Positions 37,294 through 46,585 of a DNA stretch of 64,000 nt are shown one piece after another. Positions within the stretch are counted from its first letter, which is position 1, and every line of letters begins with the position of its first letter. Source of the stretch: Tolypothrix brevis GSE-NOS-MK-07-07A (GTDB lineage Bacteria; Cyanobacteriota; Cyanobacteriia; Cyanobacteriales; Nostocaceae); the NCBI GenBank assembly GCA_019358985.1, contig JAHHIJ010000010.1, forward strand, positions 1 through 64,000. Direction: 5' to 3'. The notes under the pieces are model-generated. The model was not told the origin of the DNA, ran no database searches, and saw only the letters and a program-made list of their open reading frames with translations. Both the position numbers and the translations under genes were made by a program.

Positions 37294-38274
37294 ATGCCAG
37301 ACAAATTTCATGTGAGATTAAAAAGGCTGCTAAATCATCACGATTGGCTACTTTGGATTGTGACTACAGTAGTCCGCAAGTTGAATCAAAAGTTGATTCA
37401 GTGGCTAAATTTTAGCGGTTCTCATACATTCATCGATAGAAGCAAAGGGTCTGACCGTCTTTTAATAGTGCTTGCTGGTTACAAAAGTTTTCTCTGGTCC
37501 CTAACGCTGACGAGAATTGCTAAATTTGTCCCACCAGATGTTGATATTTGTATCCTTTCCTCTGGATTGTATTCTGAACCGCTAGCACAAATGGCAGCAG
37601 AGCATGGCTGGTCTTACCTCTACACAAAAGCTAACAAGGTTTCACTAGTTCAGAACTTAGCGATCGCCAAACATACAAAAGCCCAATGGATCTACAAATT
37701 GGACGAAGATGTTTTCATCTCCGAAAACTTTTGTGAAAAACTATTAGAGGGATATTTATACGTCAAAAACGAAGGATTGTATAACCCAGGTTTTTGTGCC
37801 CCCTTACTTAACATTAACGGCTACTCATACATTAGCTTTCTTAGAAGTATCAATGCTGATGATGAATACAAAGCTAAATTTGGCGAACTCAAACACGCAG
37901 TTAACGGAATTAAAGCTTTTTCTGATGGAGAAGCAGCTAAATGGTTGTGGGAAAAAAGCCTACCATTTGATGAAGTGGCTGAATACATTGCTTCTCAACC
38001 TTTTAAATACTCAGCATCACCTCATCGATTTAGTATTGGAGCCATTCTTTTTGAAAGAGAATTTTGGGAAGCGATCGGTGGTTTTAGAGTTTCCCTTAAA
38101 GAAGGTTGCCTTGGTATAGATGAAGAATATCTCTGTAAAGACTGTACTGAGATGTCCAGAGTCATAGTTGTTATTCAAAATTTGTTTGCTGGACATTTTT
38201 CATTTGGACCTCAAACATCTGCCATGACAGAGTATTTGCCAGAAATATATCCTCAACTTTGCCTCAAGGAGTAA
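37294..38274 (+). CDS. Putative GT-A fold glycosyltransferase
   Basis: 326 aa. A basic N-terminus is followed by a GT-A-like core: LLIVLAGYKSFLWSLTL, DICILSSGLYS, then WIYKLDEDVFISENF, where DED is a probable metal-binding motif (about 132-134). GAILFEREFWEAIGGF and GIDEEYLCKDC resemble the acceptor/catalytic loop of family 2-type transferases. It ends 6 bp before glf, so the two are coupled. It may use UDP-galactofuranose supplied by Glf; that is inference. Confidence 0.65.
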   Translation: MPDKFHVRLKRLLNHHDWLLWIVTTVVRKLNQKLIQWLNFSGSHTFIDRSKGSDRLLIVLAGYKSFLWSLTLTRIAKFVPPDVDICILSSGLYSEPLAQMAAEHGWSYLYTKANKVSLVQNLAIAKHTKAQWIYKLDEDVFISENFCEKLLEGYLYVKNEGLYNPGFCAPLLNINGYSYISFLRSINADDEYKAKFGELKHAVNGIKAFSDGEAAKWLWEKSLPFDEVAEYIASQPFKYSASPHRFSIGAILFEREFWEAIGGFRVSLKEGCLGIDEEYLCKDCTEMSRVIVVIQNLFAGHFSFGPQTSAMTEYLPEIYPQLCLKE

Positions 38275-38280
38275 TAAGTA

Positions 38281-39402
38281 ATGAAATTTGATTGGTTAAT
38301 TATTGGAGCCGGCTATTCAGCTTGCGTTATGGCTGAACGAATTGCTAATCAGTTAGGACAAAGAGTGCTAATTGTAGAACAGCGAAACCACATCGGTGGC
38401 AATGCTTACGACTACTACAACGAGCATGGAATTTTAGTCCACAAATACGGTCCCCATATCTTCCACACCAAATCTAAAAAAGTTTGGGATTACCTATCTC
38501 AATTTACCGATTGGAGACATTACTATCACCATGTACTAGGAGTAGTTGAAGGCAAGAAAGTCCCCATTCCCTTTAATCTAAATTCCCTCTACGCCCTTTT
38601 TCCACCAAAATATGCAGAGAAGCTGGAGAATTTACTCCTAGAAAACTTTGGTTTTGGGGTGAAAGTACCCATTCTAAAACTGCGTGAAAGCGCCAGTGGT
38701 GACTTAACCTTTCTAGCCGAGTACATCTATGATAATGTCTTCCTTCGTTACACAATGAAGCAGTGGGGTGTGAAACCAGAAGAATTAGACCGGGGAGTTA
38801 CAGGACGTGTTCCAGTCTACATCAGTCGGGATGACCGTTATTTTCAAGACCCCTACCAAGCTATGCCCAAGCTTGGCTACACCGAAATGTTCCACAAAAT
38901 GCTGGATCACCCCAACATTAAGGTGCTTCTGAACACAGATTACCGCGAAATTATCAACGACATTCAATTTAACCGGATACTCTGCACTGGTCCGATTGAT
39001 GCCTTCTTTGATTATATGTACGGTGAGTTGCCCTACCGTAGCCTGCGCTTTCAATTTGAGACTTTGGATCAAGAGCAGTATCAAGAAGTTGGTACAGTCA
39101 ACTATCCTAACGATTACGATATAACCCGCATCACCGAGCAGAAATACCTGTCAGGACAAACCTCACCCAAAACCACTTTGGTGATGGAATATCCCCAAGC
39201 TTATGTACCAGGGAAAAACGACCCCTATTACCCCATCCTGAATGAGGATAACCGTGGGCGTTTAGACCTTTACCTCAAAGAAATAGAGAAACTCAACGGC
39301 AGTGTACTGTTTGCAGGGCGACTTGCAGATTATAAGTATTACGACATGGATCAAGCAGTGCTGCGAGCATTAGGCTTGTTCGAGAAAGAAGTGGCGCAGT
39401 AA
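38281..39402 (+). CDS. glf: UDP-galactopyranose mutase
   Basis: 373 aa flavoenzyme converting UDP-Galp to UDP-Galf. FAD-binding N-terminus LIIGAGYSACVMAERIA, then NHIGGNAYDYYNEHGILVH, KYGPHIFHTKSKKVW, substrate-binding KQWGVKPEELDRGVTGRVP with the conserved Arg, and C-terminal FAGRLADYKYYDMDQAV. Standard length. It implies that galactofuranose is part of the exported glycan; at least one neighbouring transferase should use it. Confidence 0.96.
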   Translation: MKFDWLIIGAGYSACVMAERIANQLGQRVLIVEQRNHIGGNAYDYYNEHGILVHKYGPHIFHTKSKKVWDYLSQFTDWRHYYHHVLGVVEGKKVPIPFNLNSLYALFPPKYAEKLENLLLENFGFGVKVPILKLRESASGDLTFLAEYIYDNVFLRYTMKQWGVKPEELDRGVTGRVPVYISRDDRYFQDPYQAMPKLGYTEMFHKMLDHPNIKVLLNTDYREIINDIQFNRILCTGPIDAFFDYMYGELPYRSLRFQFETLDQEQYQEVGTVNYPNDYDITRITEQKYLSGQTSPKTTLVMEYPQAYVPGKNDPYYPILNEDNRGRLDLYLKEIEKLNGSVLFAGRLADYKYYDMDQAVLRALGLFEKEVAQ

Positions 39403-39486
39403 TTGAGCATAAGCGATCCTACTATGGGTCTGGGGAAATATGGGTATAGGGAGAGAAAATTCCTCCTTGTCTCCCCATTTATAGGG

Positions 39487-39592
39487 TAATACCGTTGGTA
39501 TTAAGCCCAGTCAGACGAGTGTAGAGACGCGAAATTTCGCGTCTCTACAGGTCTAAAATCAGTACCAAAAATCCTTAACTGAACTGCATTGG
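39487..39592. repeat. Palindromic element with AATACCGTT ends, second copy
   Basis: Ends AATACCGTTGGTATTAAG and CTTAACTGAACTGCATTGG enclose a GACGCGAAATTTCGCGTC hairpin (39521-39548). Same architecture as the copies at 14678, 40411 and 53950. Confidence 0.7.
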
Positions 39593-39694
39593 ATTATAAG
39601 ATTTCCCGCCATCAAGCTTGTGGTGGTCTAAGCTTTCATCCCTAAGTATTCAGTCAGTAATTAACGGGAGAAATGAGCTAGGTAAAAACAAAAA

Positions 39695-40408
39695 ATGGAT
39701 ATTAGTTTAAAAGCGAAAAGAGGTTTACTCGCAGTAGTTCGTCAGTTTGGCTTTGACATTATCAAAGGTCAACGCACTGAATCAGCCCTGTTATCAAGTT
39801 TTGGTATTAATTTAATCTTTGATGTGGGAGCCAATGTTGGTCAGTATGCTCTAAATACACGAACTGATAGCTACAAAGGTAAGATAGTATCATTTGAACC
39901 CATATCATCGGTTTTTAACCAGTTAAAAGCAAAAGCTAAAAATGACCCTGCCTGGACTACTTTAAATTTTGGTCTAGGTGATTATGATGGGACAGCATCA
40001 ATAAATATTTCTGAATATTCAGTTTTTAGTTCAATTTTGAATCAATTGCCGCAGCTAAGTGAACAGTACTCTGATTCTAGATATATTGGGAAAGAGGAAA
40101 TTAATATTCGCCAGTTAGACTCAGTTTTCAATGATTACTATAGTGATGGCGATAAAGTACTGTTAAAAATTGATACTCAAGGATATGAAAAAAATGTATT
40201 AGCAGGGGCTCAAGCCTCACTCAAATACGTCACTTGCATTCGGCTAGAATTATCTTTTGGTCATCAATATGAGGACGAGTTATTAATGATGGATATGATT
40301 AATATTTTGCAAAAGGACGGATTTACACTCGTTTATCTAGAACCTCTAAAACATACTTTAAATGGAGGTAAGATATTACAAGCAGATGGTATATTTTTGC
40401 GCTTATAG
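39695..40408 (+). CDS. FkbM-family methyltransferase
   Basis: 237 aa. SAM-binding Rossmann core: LIFDVGANVGQYAL (motif I), IVSFEPISSVFNQL, WTTLNFGLGDYDG, VLLKIDTQGYEKNVLAGA and IRLELSFGHQYE. Typical for O-methylation of glycan or lipid hydroxyls in surface polysaccharide clusters. It could provide the terminal methyl cap recognised by the Wzt C-terminal domain. Confidence 0.92.
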   Translation: MDISLKAKRGLLAVVRQFGFDIIKGQRTESALLSSFGINLIFDVGANVGQYALNTRTDSYKGKIVSFEPISSVFNQLKAKAKNDPAWTTLNFGLGDYDGTASINISEYSVFSSILNQLPQLSEQYSDSRYIGKEEINIRQLDSVFNDYYSDGDKVLLKIDTQGYEKNVLAGAQASLKYVTCIRLELSFGHQYEDELLMMDMINILQKDGFTLVYLEPLKHTLNGGKILQADGIFLRL

Positions 40409-40410
40409 TA

Positions 40411-40513
40411 CAATGCCGTTCAGTTAAGTCCCAAATTATTCTAGAGACGTAGCAATGCTACGTCTCTACAAAAGACCATTTTCTACTACCAATTTCTTAA
40501 CTTAACAGTATTG
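40411..40513. repeat. Palindromic element with CAATGCCGTT ends, third copy
   Basis: Ends CAATGCCGTTCAGTTAAG and CTTAACTTAACAGTATTG; central GACGTAGCAATGC hairpin at 40441-40469. It starts 2 bp after the FkbM gene stop. Confidence 0.75.
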
Positions 40514-40839
40514 GCTTATAATCACCTAGCTAATCAATTTTGTTTGAAATTATTACACTCAACTTTAATTGAGTGCAATGAAATATTAGGCTATTAAAAA
40601 TAACGAGATAAATAGTTCAAATTAGCGTTTTATATTAGATTTATTCAACAGTTCCACACTCATAACTAATACAGGTCGGCGGAAATAAAGCACCCATCCC
40701 AAATTACCAAAAAGTCTGCCCTATAAGCTTTTTGACTTTTGACTTGCGGTACTAGTCTAAACTCCAGACAATGAGTTAGCAGTTTAAGCGGTAGATGCAG
40801 CTTGATTAGTATGCAAAGTTCAGATTAAGCTTTTCTCCT
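40514..40839. other. Spacer, no gene
   Basis: 326 bp between convergent genes. A small ATTACACTCAACTTTAATTGAGTG inverted repeat (about 40551-40575) could be a terminator. Nothing else recognisable. Confidence 0.5.
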
Positions 40840-43140
40840 TCACTGCCCTCCTACGTAGAGCGGCACTGTACTACCATTAGTGTATTGAAAAACCTGATCG
40901 CGAGTGAGTTTACGGCTTTGAGACCCCTGTGTCTCTTGAACCTGAATCTGGAAATCGTTAGCTCCATACGTTCTTGTGGCATAAGAGAGTGCAACCCAAG
41001 AATTGTCATTGATAAAAGCGATCTCATTAGGTGACACGCTTTCAGTCACGTACAAGAGCGCTCCCAATAACTCGCTTGCACCACCTCCTTTAGTATGGAT
41101 CACAGTGTTGACATTACCTCCTTCGGTCTTAAGACCTAACACCCAGAGCTTGCCGCCATTATTGAATATCTTCTCATTACGACCTTCAGGATTAATCTGA
41201 CGCATCCATACCTGTTGCGGATGCTCAAAGCGCCAAGTTTCTCCGGCTACATTCTCAACAAAGAGCTTTCCGGCTCCTGGGGTGTTCCGAAACACATACT
41301 TCTGGTCGGTGGGTCTGTATGTGCAGCAGCCCATATCCTTCAAAAACAGTGTTCGGGAAGTAGCTTGTTCAAAACCAATCAATCCAGGTGACGCATCTGG
41401 AGTAATATTTGTGATACTAACACGTTCAATGGTTACGTCAGGTGCTGCTCCATCCTCAATCCGAAAGAATGGCTTCGGATTGTTTGCATCCCCAAAGGCT
41501 GTTCCACCAGGAGAGAGCGTAGCATTCGTCGCAATGATTTTGCGAACATTTCCCCTGACGCGTAGGGTATCAGTGATATAGTAACGACCTGCTGGAATGT
41601 AAACGATGGATTTTCCTGAGTCGAGGGCGTTTTGAATTGCAGCCGTATCATCGCCCCAATCATCGCCACCATCTGCTGATTTCCCTCGTGCGCCAAAATC
41701 CTCAACGTTTGCCCAGTTTGAGAGATTGTTATCATGAAAGTCTGGTGGCTCCTCGACTGGAAGATTGAGAGAGGTCTTTGCGGAAGTCCCAAACAAATTC
41801 AAAGGAGTGTTCGAGCTATATTCCTTGACCGTAGCTTCCGGCAAAACCTTGTTATCTTGCATAATTGCAGACAGATAACCCGATGAACTGACATTCCGGG
41901 CAAACATACGGCTATTGCTCTCAATAGCACTTACCAATGGATTATTGCCATAAAGTTCGGCATCGATAAGGGTCATAAGACCCGTCATGCCTGTATTGCG
42001 TATCGCCGGCACACTATTGCTGCTCCAGAGGTCTCGTATTGCGACAATATTTCCCGAATTTTCTAAACCGACAGTTTTCTGATTGCAGATACTAATGTGT
42101 TCGAGAGTCATACCGTTGACCTCGTTCCCAATACGAATACCATGATCAAAGCCTTCCACAACGAGGTTCTTGACCAGAGCCGGACCAGCCCACCCTCGAG
42201 TCATGTCAAGTCCCGCAAATCCTTGACCACGAAGTGTAACATTGCGAACCGCACCAGTATTGTTGGCTAAATAATCGAGTGCGATCGCTCCACGATTATT
42301 ACCAGTGTCAATCGTCAAGTCTTCAATGTAGTTTGCAAATGCCTCGTTCCCCTCTCCCTTTCCGAAATAGTCCTTTCCTCCGGCGTAAGCATCTTCCACA
42401 TACAATCCCGACGCGGTATAGACCACTGCTCTAGGATTGCTAGGATCGTTGTAACTAGGTGAATTGTCCTTCAACCGAATAATAGTTTTGGTGCGGTTTT
42501 GTCCTTGGAGTCTTAGCTGCGATTGCCATTTGCCGTTCGTGTCTTTCCACTCGAGGCGATCGCTTACAATATAAGTCCCTTCAGAGAAATAGAGAACTCT
42601 GTTTGTACCCACGTTCTCCCGAATCGCCCTCCGGATTGCCTGAGTATCATCTGTGACACCATCACCTTTGGCTCCATATTTAGTCTTAACGTTAATCACC
42701 ATATTGTCGGGAAAAAGCTTATCCTCCGAAATATTGGCAGTGACACATCTATTATTCTCTCCTGGGTTGACAGCCACCTGATCAGAAAGCCCTAATTCCG
42801 AGGGGATGTTTGCAAGTGCAGGTTTGTTAACAGCAATAGGAGAAAATACTGCTATCCCACACATCAGGGAAAGTTTAGAAAATGGCTTCTTTCTGCGCTT
42901 AAACTTTGTCACAACTACTTTGCTAGGTGTAGCTTCGTTAACGTCAGCAACAGAAGAAAGTTCTGTTATCCCACACATGCTCGAAAGTTTAGACAATATC
43001 TTCTTTCTGCGCTTAAACTTTGTCACAACTACTTTGCTAGGTGTAGCTTCGTTAACGTCAGCAATAGAAGAAAGTTCTGTTATCCCACACATGATGGAGA
43101 GTTTAGACAATATCTTCTTTCTGCGCTTAAACTTTGTCAC
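40840..43140 (-). CDS. Large pectate-lyase-fold protein with triplicated N-terminus
   Basis: About 766 aa from GTG 43140, chosen because GAGGTAGTT-GTG-ACAAAG matches the start of the paralogue (GAGGTAGTT-ATG-ACAAAG); a GTG at 43224 would give 794 aa. Two right-handed beta-helix domains of the pectate lyase 3 / GH28-like type each start with a signature: VKTKYGAKGDGVTDDTQAI (about 150) and VEDFGARGKSADGG (about 500). The N-terminus is three tandem copies of a basic leader (TKFKRRKK...SKLS..CGI). The last copy is followed by a signal-like FSPIAVNKPALA. Likely secreted; would bind or cleave an exopolysaccharide. Paralogue lies next to it. Confidence 0.8.
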   Translation of the reverse strand: MTKFKRRKKILSKLSIMCGITELSSIADVNEATPSKVVVTKFKRRKKILSKLSSMCGITELSSVADVNEATPSKVVVTKFKRRKKPFSKLSLMCGIAVFSPIAVNKPALANIPSELGLSDQVAVNPGENNRCVTANISEDKLFPDNMVINVKTKYGAKGDGVTDDTQAIRRAIRENVGTNRVLYFSEGTYIVSDRLEWKDTNGKWQSQLRLQGQNRTKTIIRLKDNSPSYNDPSNPRAVVYTASGLYVEDAYAGGKDYFGKGEGNEAFANYIEDLTIDTGNNRGAIALDYLANNTGAVRNVTLRGQGFAGLDMTRGWAGPALVKNLVVEGFDHGIRIGNEVNGMTLEHISICNQKTVGLENSGNIVAIRDLWSSNSVPAIRNTGMTGLMTLIDAELYGNNPLVSAIESNSRMFARNVSSSGYLSAIMQDNKVLPEATVKEYSSNTPLNLFGTSAKTSLNLPVEEPPDFHDNNLSNWANVEDFGARGKSADGGDDWGDDTAAIQNALDSGKSIVYIPAGRYYITDTLRVRGNVRKIIATNATLSPGGTAFGDANNPKPFFRIEDGAAPDVTIERVSITNITPDASPGLIGFEQATSRTLFLKDMGCCTYRPTDQKYVFRNTPGAGKLFVENVAGETWRFEHPQQVWMRQINPEGRNEKIFNNGGKLWVLGLKTEGGNVNTVIHTKGGGASELLGALLYVTESVSPNEIAFINDNSWVALSYATRTYGANDFQIQVQETQGSQSRKLTRDQVFQYTNGSTVPLYVGGQ
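42850..43140 (-). repeat. Tandem triplication of the leader-coding sequence (about 117 bp)
   Basis: Three in-frame copies, each encoding VVVTKFKRRKK...LS.MCGI...: starts at about 43146, 43029 and 42912 on the minus strand. The first two copies are almost identical in DNA; the third diverges after RRKK (PFSKLSLMCGIAVFSPIA). Each has GTAGTTGTGACAAAG, but only the first is preceded by GAGG. Confidence 0.85.
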
Positions 43141-43892
43141 AACTACCTCGCTTCTTAATAGGGAACTTATTTCGACGCTTAAGCGTCTCCTCTTTTGACT
43201 CTTAGGTGGGGATTGCTCCGTCACCGGACATTAGAACTATTCATTTCTTGGGGACAGTTGCTAAACCAAATATAGCGGTTTGCACTTGGATGCAATACAC
43301 TCTGACCTCTCCCCAACCCCTCTCCTGCAAGGAGAGGGGCTTTTTCGCCTTCCCTTGCTCTTAAGGGGGTAGAGGTCTGTATTTCACTCAACCGAGAATG
43401 GCTATATCCGTCCAATGAAACAAAATATTGAGCCTATCTTAGATAGACCCATAGAGTTTCATGTCGGCAAGGATTTGAGAATGACTGGGAATATTTGTGT
43501 GCGCTCAACGGTAGACCAAAATATTCAGGCTGAATACTTGCTTTCTGCACCTAGATTAACATTAAAGCATACAGCGGGAACATCTCACTTCGGCAAAAAT
43601 ACTCAATAGCTGCACTATGATAAATACACAGAAATCACTTAGATCAAGTTAATGACCGCTGAAGAAAAGCAACAGCTATATACAAACTTAACACAAATCA
43701 CATCAATTTTGTTGTGGCATCTACTATTATGGAGATTTTTTTTGGCGATCGCTAATCTAAAATAGACATCGACCGAATTTAATTATGCGTTATCCAGAAC
43801 CCTTGATTAGACGTAGCAGTGCTACGTCTCTACATCTTTTCCGGAGATGTCTAATAGATTGGGTGCGGCTCTTGCCCATGGTCGATTCTTGA
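43141..43892. other. Spacer with hairpins and a MITE-like unit
   Basis: Contains a unit at about 43272-43407 with ATATAGCGG / TGGCTATAT inverted ends. Inside it is a CCCCTCTCCTGCAAGGAGAG hairpin with T-run (43317-43344). A GACGTAGCAGTGC palindrome lies at 43807-43833. A 64-codon plus frame at 43415-43609 (starts MKQNIEPILDRPIEFHVG) has an ATG but no ribosome site or family and may be a gene remnant. A 37-codon frame at 43652-43765 is similar. Confidence 0.55.
43317..43344 (+). terminator. GC-rich hairpin with T-run
   Basis: Stem CCCCTCTCCT / AGGAGAGGGG with loop GCA and trailing CTTTTT. It is a widespread cyanobacterial intergenic palindrome, so an actual terminator function is uncertain. 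Confidence 0.45.
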
Positions 43893-45965
43893 TTATTGTT
43901 TTCCTACATAGAGGGGCACCGCACGCCCATTACCATGCCCAAGGAGCTGATTGCGAGTGAGTTGAAAACGCTTGAGTCCGCGTGTTTCTTGAACGTGAAT
44001 CTGGAAGTCCTTGGCTCCATAATTAATTGTCGCATAAGAGAGTGCAACTTGAGAGTTGTCATTGATAAAAGCGATCGCATCTGATGGCACGTTCCCGGTC
44101 ACGTACAACAGCGCTCCCAATAACTCGCTTACACCACCTCCTTTTGTATGGATAACAGTGTTGACATTACCTCCTTCAGTCTTCAAACCTAACACCCAGA
44201 GTTTACCGCCATTATTAAAAATCTTCTCACTACTACCTTCAGGGTTAAGCTGACGCGCCCATACCTGTTGAGGATGCTCAAAGCGCCAACCTTCAGCGGA
44301 TACATCCTCAATAAAGAGCTTTCCGGCTCTTGGCTTGTTCCGAAATACATACTTGTGATCGTTCGGTCTTAATGAGCAGCAGGTCACATCTTTCAAAAAT
44401 AGTGTTCGGGAGGTGGCTTGTTCAAAACCAATAAGTCCAGCTTGTGGTGGAGCTTGTTGAAGAAGATTTAGAACACCAACATGTTCAATGGTCACGTCAG
44501 TTGCTGTTCCATCCTCAATCCGAAAGAACGGTTTCGGATTATTTATATCTCCAAAAGCTGTCCCACCAGGAGAAAGCGTAGCACCCATCGCAAAGATTTT
44601 GCGAACATTTCCCCTGACGTGTAGGGTATTACTGATAAAGTAGCGACCTGGTGGAATATAAACAGTGGACTTTCCTGAGTCGAACGCTTTTTGAATCGCA
44701 ACTGTATCGTCCCCCCATTCATCGCTTCCATCGGGGTTTTTCCCTTTTGCACCAAAATCCTCAACGTTTACCCAGTTTGAGAGCTTGTTATCATGAAAGC
44801 TTGGCGGCTCCTTAATCGGAAGATTGAGAGAGGTCTTTGCGGAAGATTTAAACAAAGTAAAAGGAGCGTTCGAGGTAAACTCCCTAGCCTTTGTCCCCTT
44901 TACGACCTTATTATCTTGGATAATTGCTGACCGATAACCAGATGAGCGGACATTTCGGACAAACATACGGCTATTGTTCTCAATAGCACTTACCGAGTCA
45001 CTGCTGCCACGAAGATCCGCGTCGAGAAGGGTAATAAGGCTCGTGCTGTTGGTATTACGTACTGCTGGGACACTATTGCTGCTTGAGAGGTTTCGGATAG
45101 CTACAACATTCCCTAAATTCTCTAGACCAACAGTTTCTTGATTGCAAAGATTAATATGCTCAAGAGTAATACCGTTGACCTGACTCCCAATCCGAATACC
45201 AGAATCAAAGCCTTTGACAAAGACGTTCTTGATTAGAGCCGGACCAATCCATTTGCGAGTCATGTCAAGACCGACAAGTCCTCTCCCTTGAAGTGTGACA
45301 TTGCGAACCGCACCGATGTTGTTGGCTAAATAATCGAGTGCGATCGCTCCACGGTTATTACCAGTGTCAATCGTCATGTCTTCGATGTAGTTTGCAAACG
45401 CCTCGTTCCCCTCTCCCTTAGCTGGATAGTCTTTTCCGCCGCCGTTAGGCTGCTCTACGTAGAGTCCTGATGCAGTATAGACTACTGCTTTAGGGTTGCT
45501 GGGATTATTGTAACCAGGTGCATTGTCCTTCAACCGGATAATAGTGGTGGCACGGTTTTGTCCTTGGAGCCATAGCTGCGATTGCCATTTACCGTTTGTG
45601 TCTTTCCACTCCAGGCGATCGCTCACAAGATATGTCCCTTGAGGAAAGTAGAGAATTTTGTTTTTCCCCACATTTTCGCGCATCGCCGTTAGCAGTGCTT
45701 GAGTATCATCTGTAACACCATCTCCCTTTGCTCCATAGCGGATTTTAACATTAACTACTAAATTATCGGGAAAGAGCTTATCCTGTGTCGGGGTAGTAGC
45801 AATGACGCATGGATTCTTCGCTCTTACTAGAGACTTGTCGGCAAAAATCCCTGACACAGAAGAAAGTCTGGGGTTTGTGACAGCAAACACAAGAGAAAGT
45901 ATTGCTATCCCACAGATGATGGCAACCATAGAGGGGACTTTCCTTCTGCGTTTAATCTTTGTCAT
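43893..45965 (-). CDS. Large pectate-lyase-fold secreted protein (paralogue)
   Basis: 690 aa. Single basic leader with hydrophobic core (MTKIKRRRKVPSMVAIICG then IAILSLVFAV), so likely Sec-exported. Two beta-helix domains with VKIRYGAKGDGVTDDTQAL (about 75) and VEDFGAKGKNPDGSDEWGDD (about 400), the latter probably the N-terminal lid. It aligns along its whole length with the 40840-43140 product (for example, GEGNEAFANYIED and GKLWVLGLKTEGGN in both). GAGG ribosome site 6 nt before the ATG. Role in modifying or anchoring the cluster's polysaccharide is inferred. Confidence 0.85.
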   Translation of the reverse strand: MTKIKRRRKVPSMVAIICGIAILSLVFAVTNPRLSSVSGIFADKSLVRAKNPCVIATTPTQDKLFPDNLVVNVKIRYGAKGDGVTDDTQALLTAMRENVGKNKILYFPQGTYLVSDRLEWKDTNGKWQSQLWLQGQNRATTIIRLKDNAPGYNNPSNPKAVVYTASGLYVEQPNGGGKDYPAKGEGNEAFANYIEDMTIDTGNNRGAIALDYLANNIGAVRNVTLQGRGLVGLDMTRKWIGPALIKNVFVKGFDSGIRIGSQVNGITLEHINLCNQETVGLENLGNVVAIRNLSSSNSVPAVRNTNSTSLITLLDADLRGSSDSVSAIENNSRMFVRNVRSSGYRSAIIQDNKVVKGTKAREFTSNAPFTLFKSSAKTSLNLPIKEPPSFHDNKLSNWVNVEDFGAKGKNPDGSDEWGDDTVAIQKAFDSGKSTVYIPPGRYFISNTLHVRGNVRKIFAMGATLSPGGTAFGDINNPKPFFRIEDGTATDVTIEHVGVLNLLQQAPPQAGLIGFEQATSRTLFLKDVTCCSLRPNDHKYVFRNKPRAGKLFIEDVSAEGWRFEHPQQVWARQLNPEGSSEKIFNNGGKLWVLGLKTEGGNVNTVIHTKGGGVSELLGALLYVTGNVPSDAIAFINDNSQVALSYATINYGAKDFQIHVQETRGLKRFQLTRNQLLGHGNGRAVPLYVGKQ

Positions 45966-46585
45966 AACTACCTCGTTTATTGCTACAGAAGTTATTTTGA
46001 TGCTCCCCCGCCTCCACTGTAACTAAAGACGGTTGATTTTTGTGGAATCTACGCATGTTAAACTTACATCTTGCAGCAGGGGAAACTGCACAAGCGCGTT
46101 CAACTTAATTGGTAAAAAAATTCTGCATACATTATTCAAGCCTACGCAACTATATCCGGAATAAATCAAATCTTTATAAATTCATTACATGATTTTCCAA
46201 ATAATTAGCTTTTTTTTTACATAGCTCAAAGCCAAACTACACAACTATTACGGCGTTTTCTTATTAAATTAATGACGTTGCTAAGTACATTTGCTAATTA
46301 AAATTTCCGGAATGTGTGCCAATGTACCGAAAAAGTATGACAGAACCCTTTAAGGGTAATTACTAAGTTAGAATCCCAAAATTGCTACCTTTTTGAGTAA
46401 AAATGCTTGTAGACAATATTTAAGTTTTTGGTATAACAAATTTTTAGGTATTTTAGTGTGAATGAGATGACTTATTTTTAAACTGAAAATTTAACCAATA
46501 GTTGATATTTTCAGCATAATGGCAGGAGAGTTAAAGAAAGGTAATCAACCATCAATTGATAACACTAAGTCAGCGAGATGAGTGT
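45966..46585. other. Divergent AT-rich spacer
   Basis: About 620 bp between the minus-strand pectate-lyase-like gene and the plus-strand GT2 gene. No gene, palindrome family member or clear promoter consensus could be identified; both units must start here. Confidence 0.5.

Noticed and set aside
42806-43198. 130-codon plus frame with three repeats
   Set aside because: Antisense shadow of the triplicated leader in the pectate-lyase-like gene.
43415-43609. 64-codon plus frame beginning MKQNIEPILD
   Set aside because: Has an ATG but no ribosome site or family; possibly a gene remnant, noted under the spacer.
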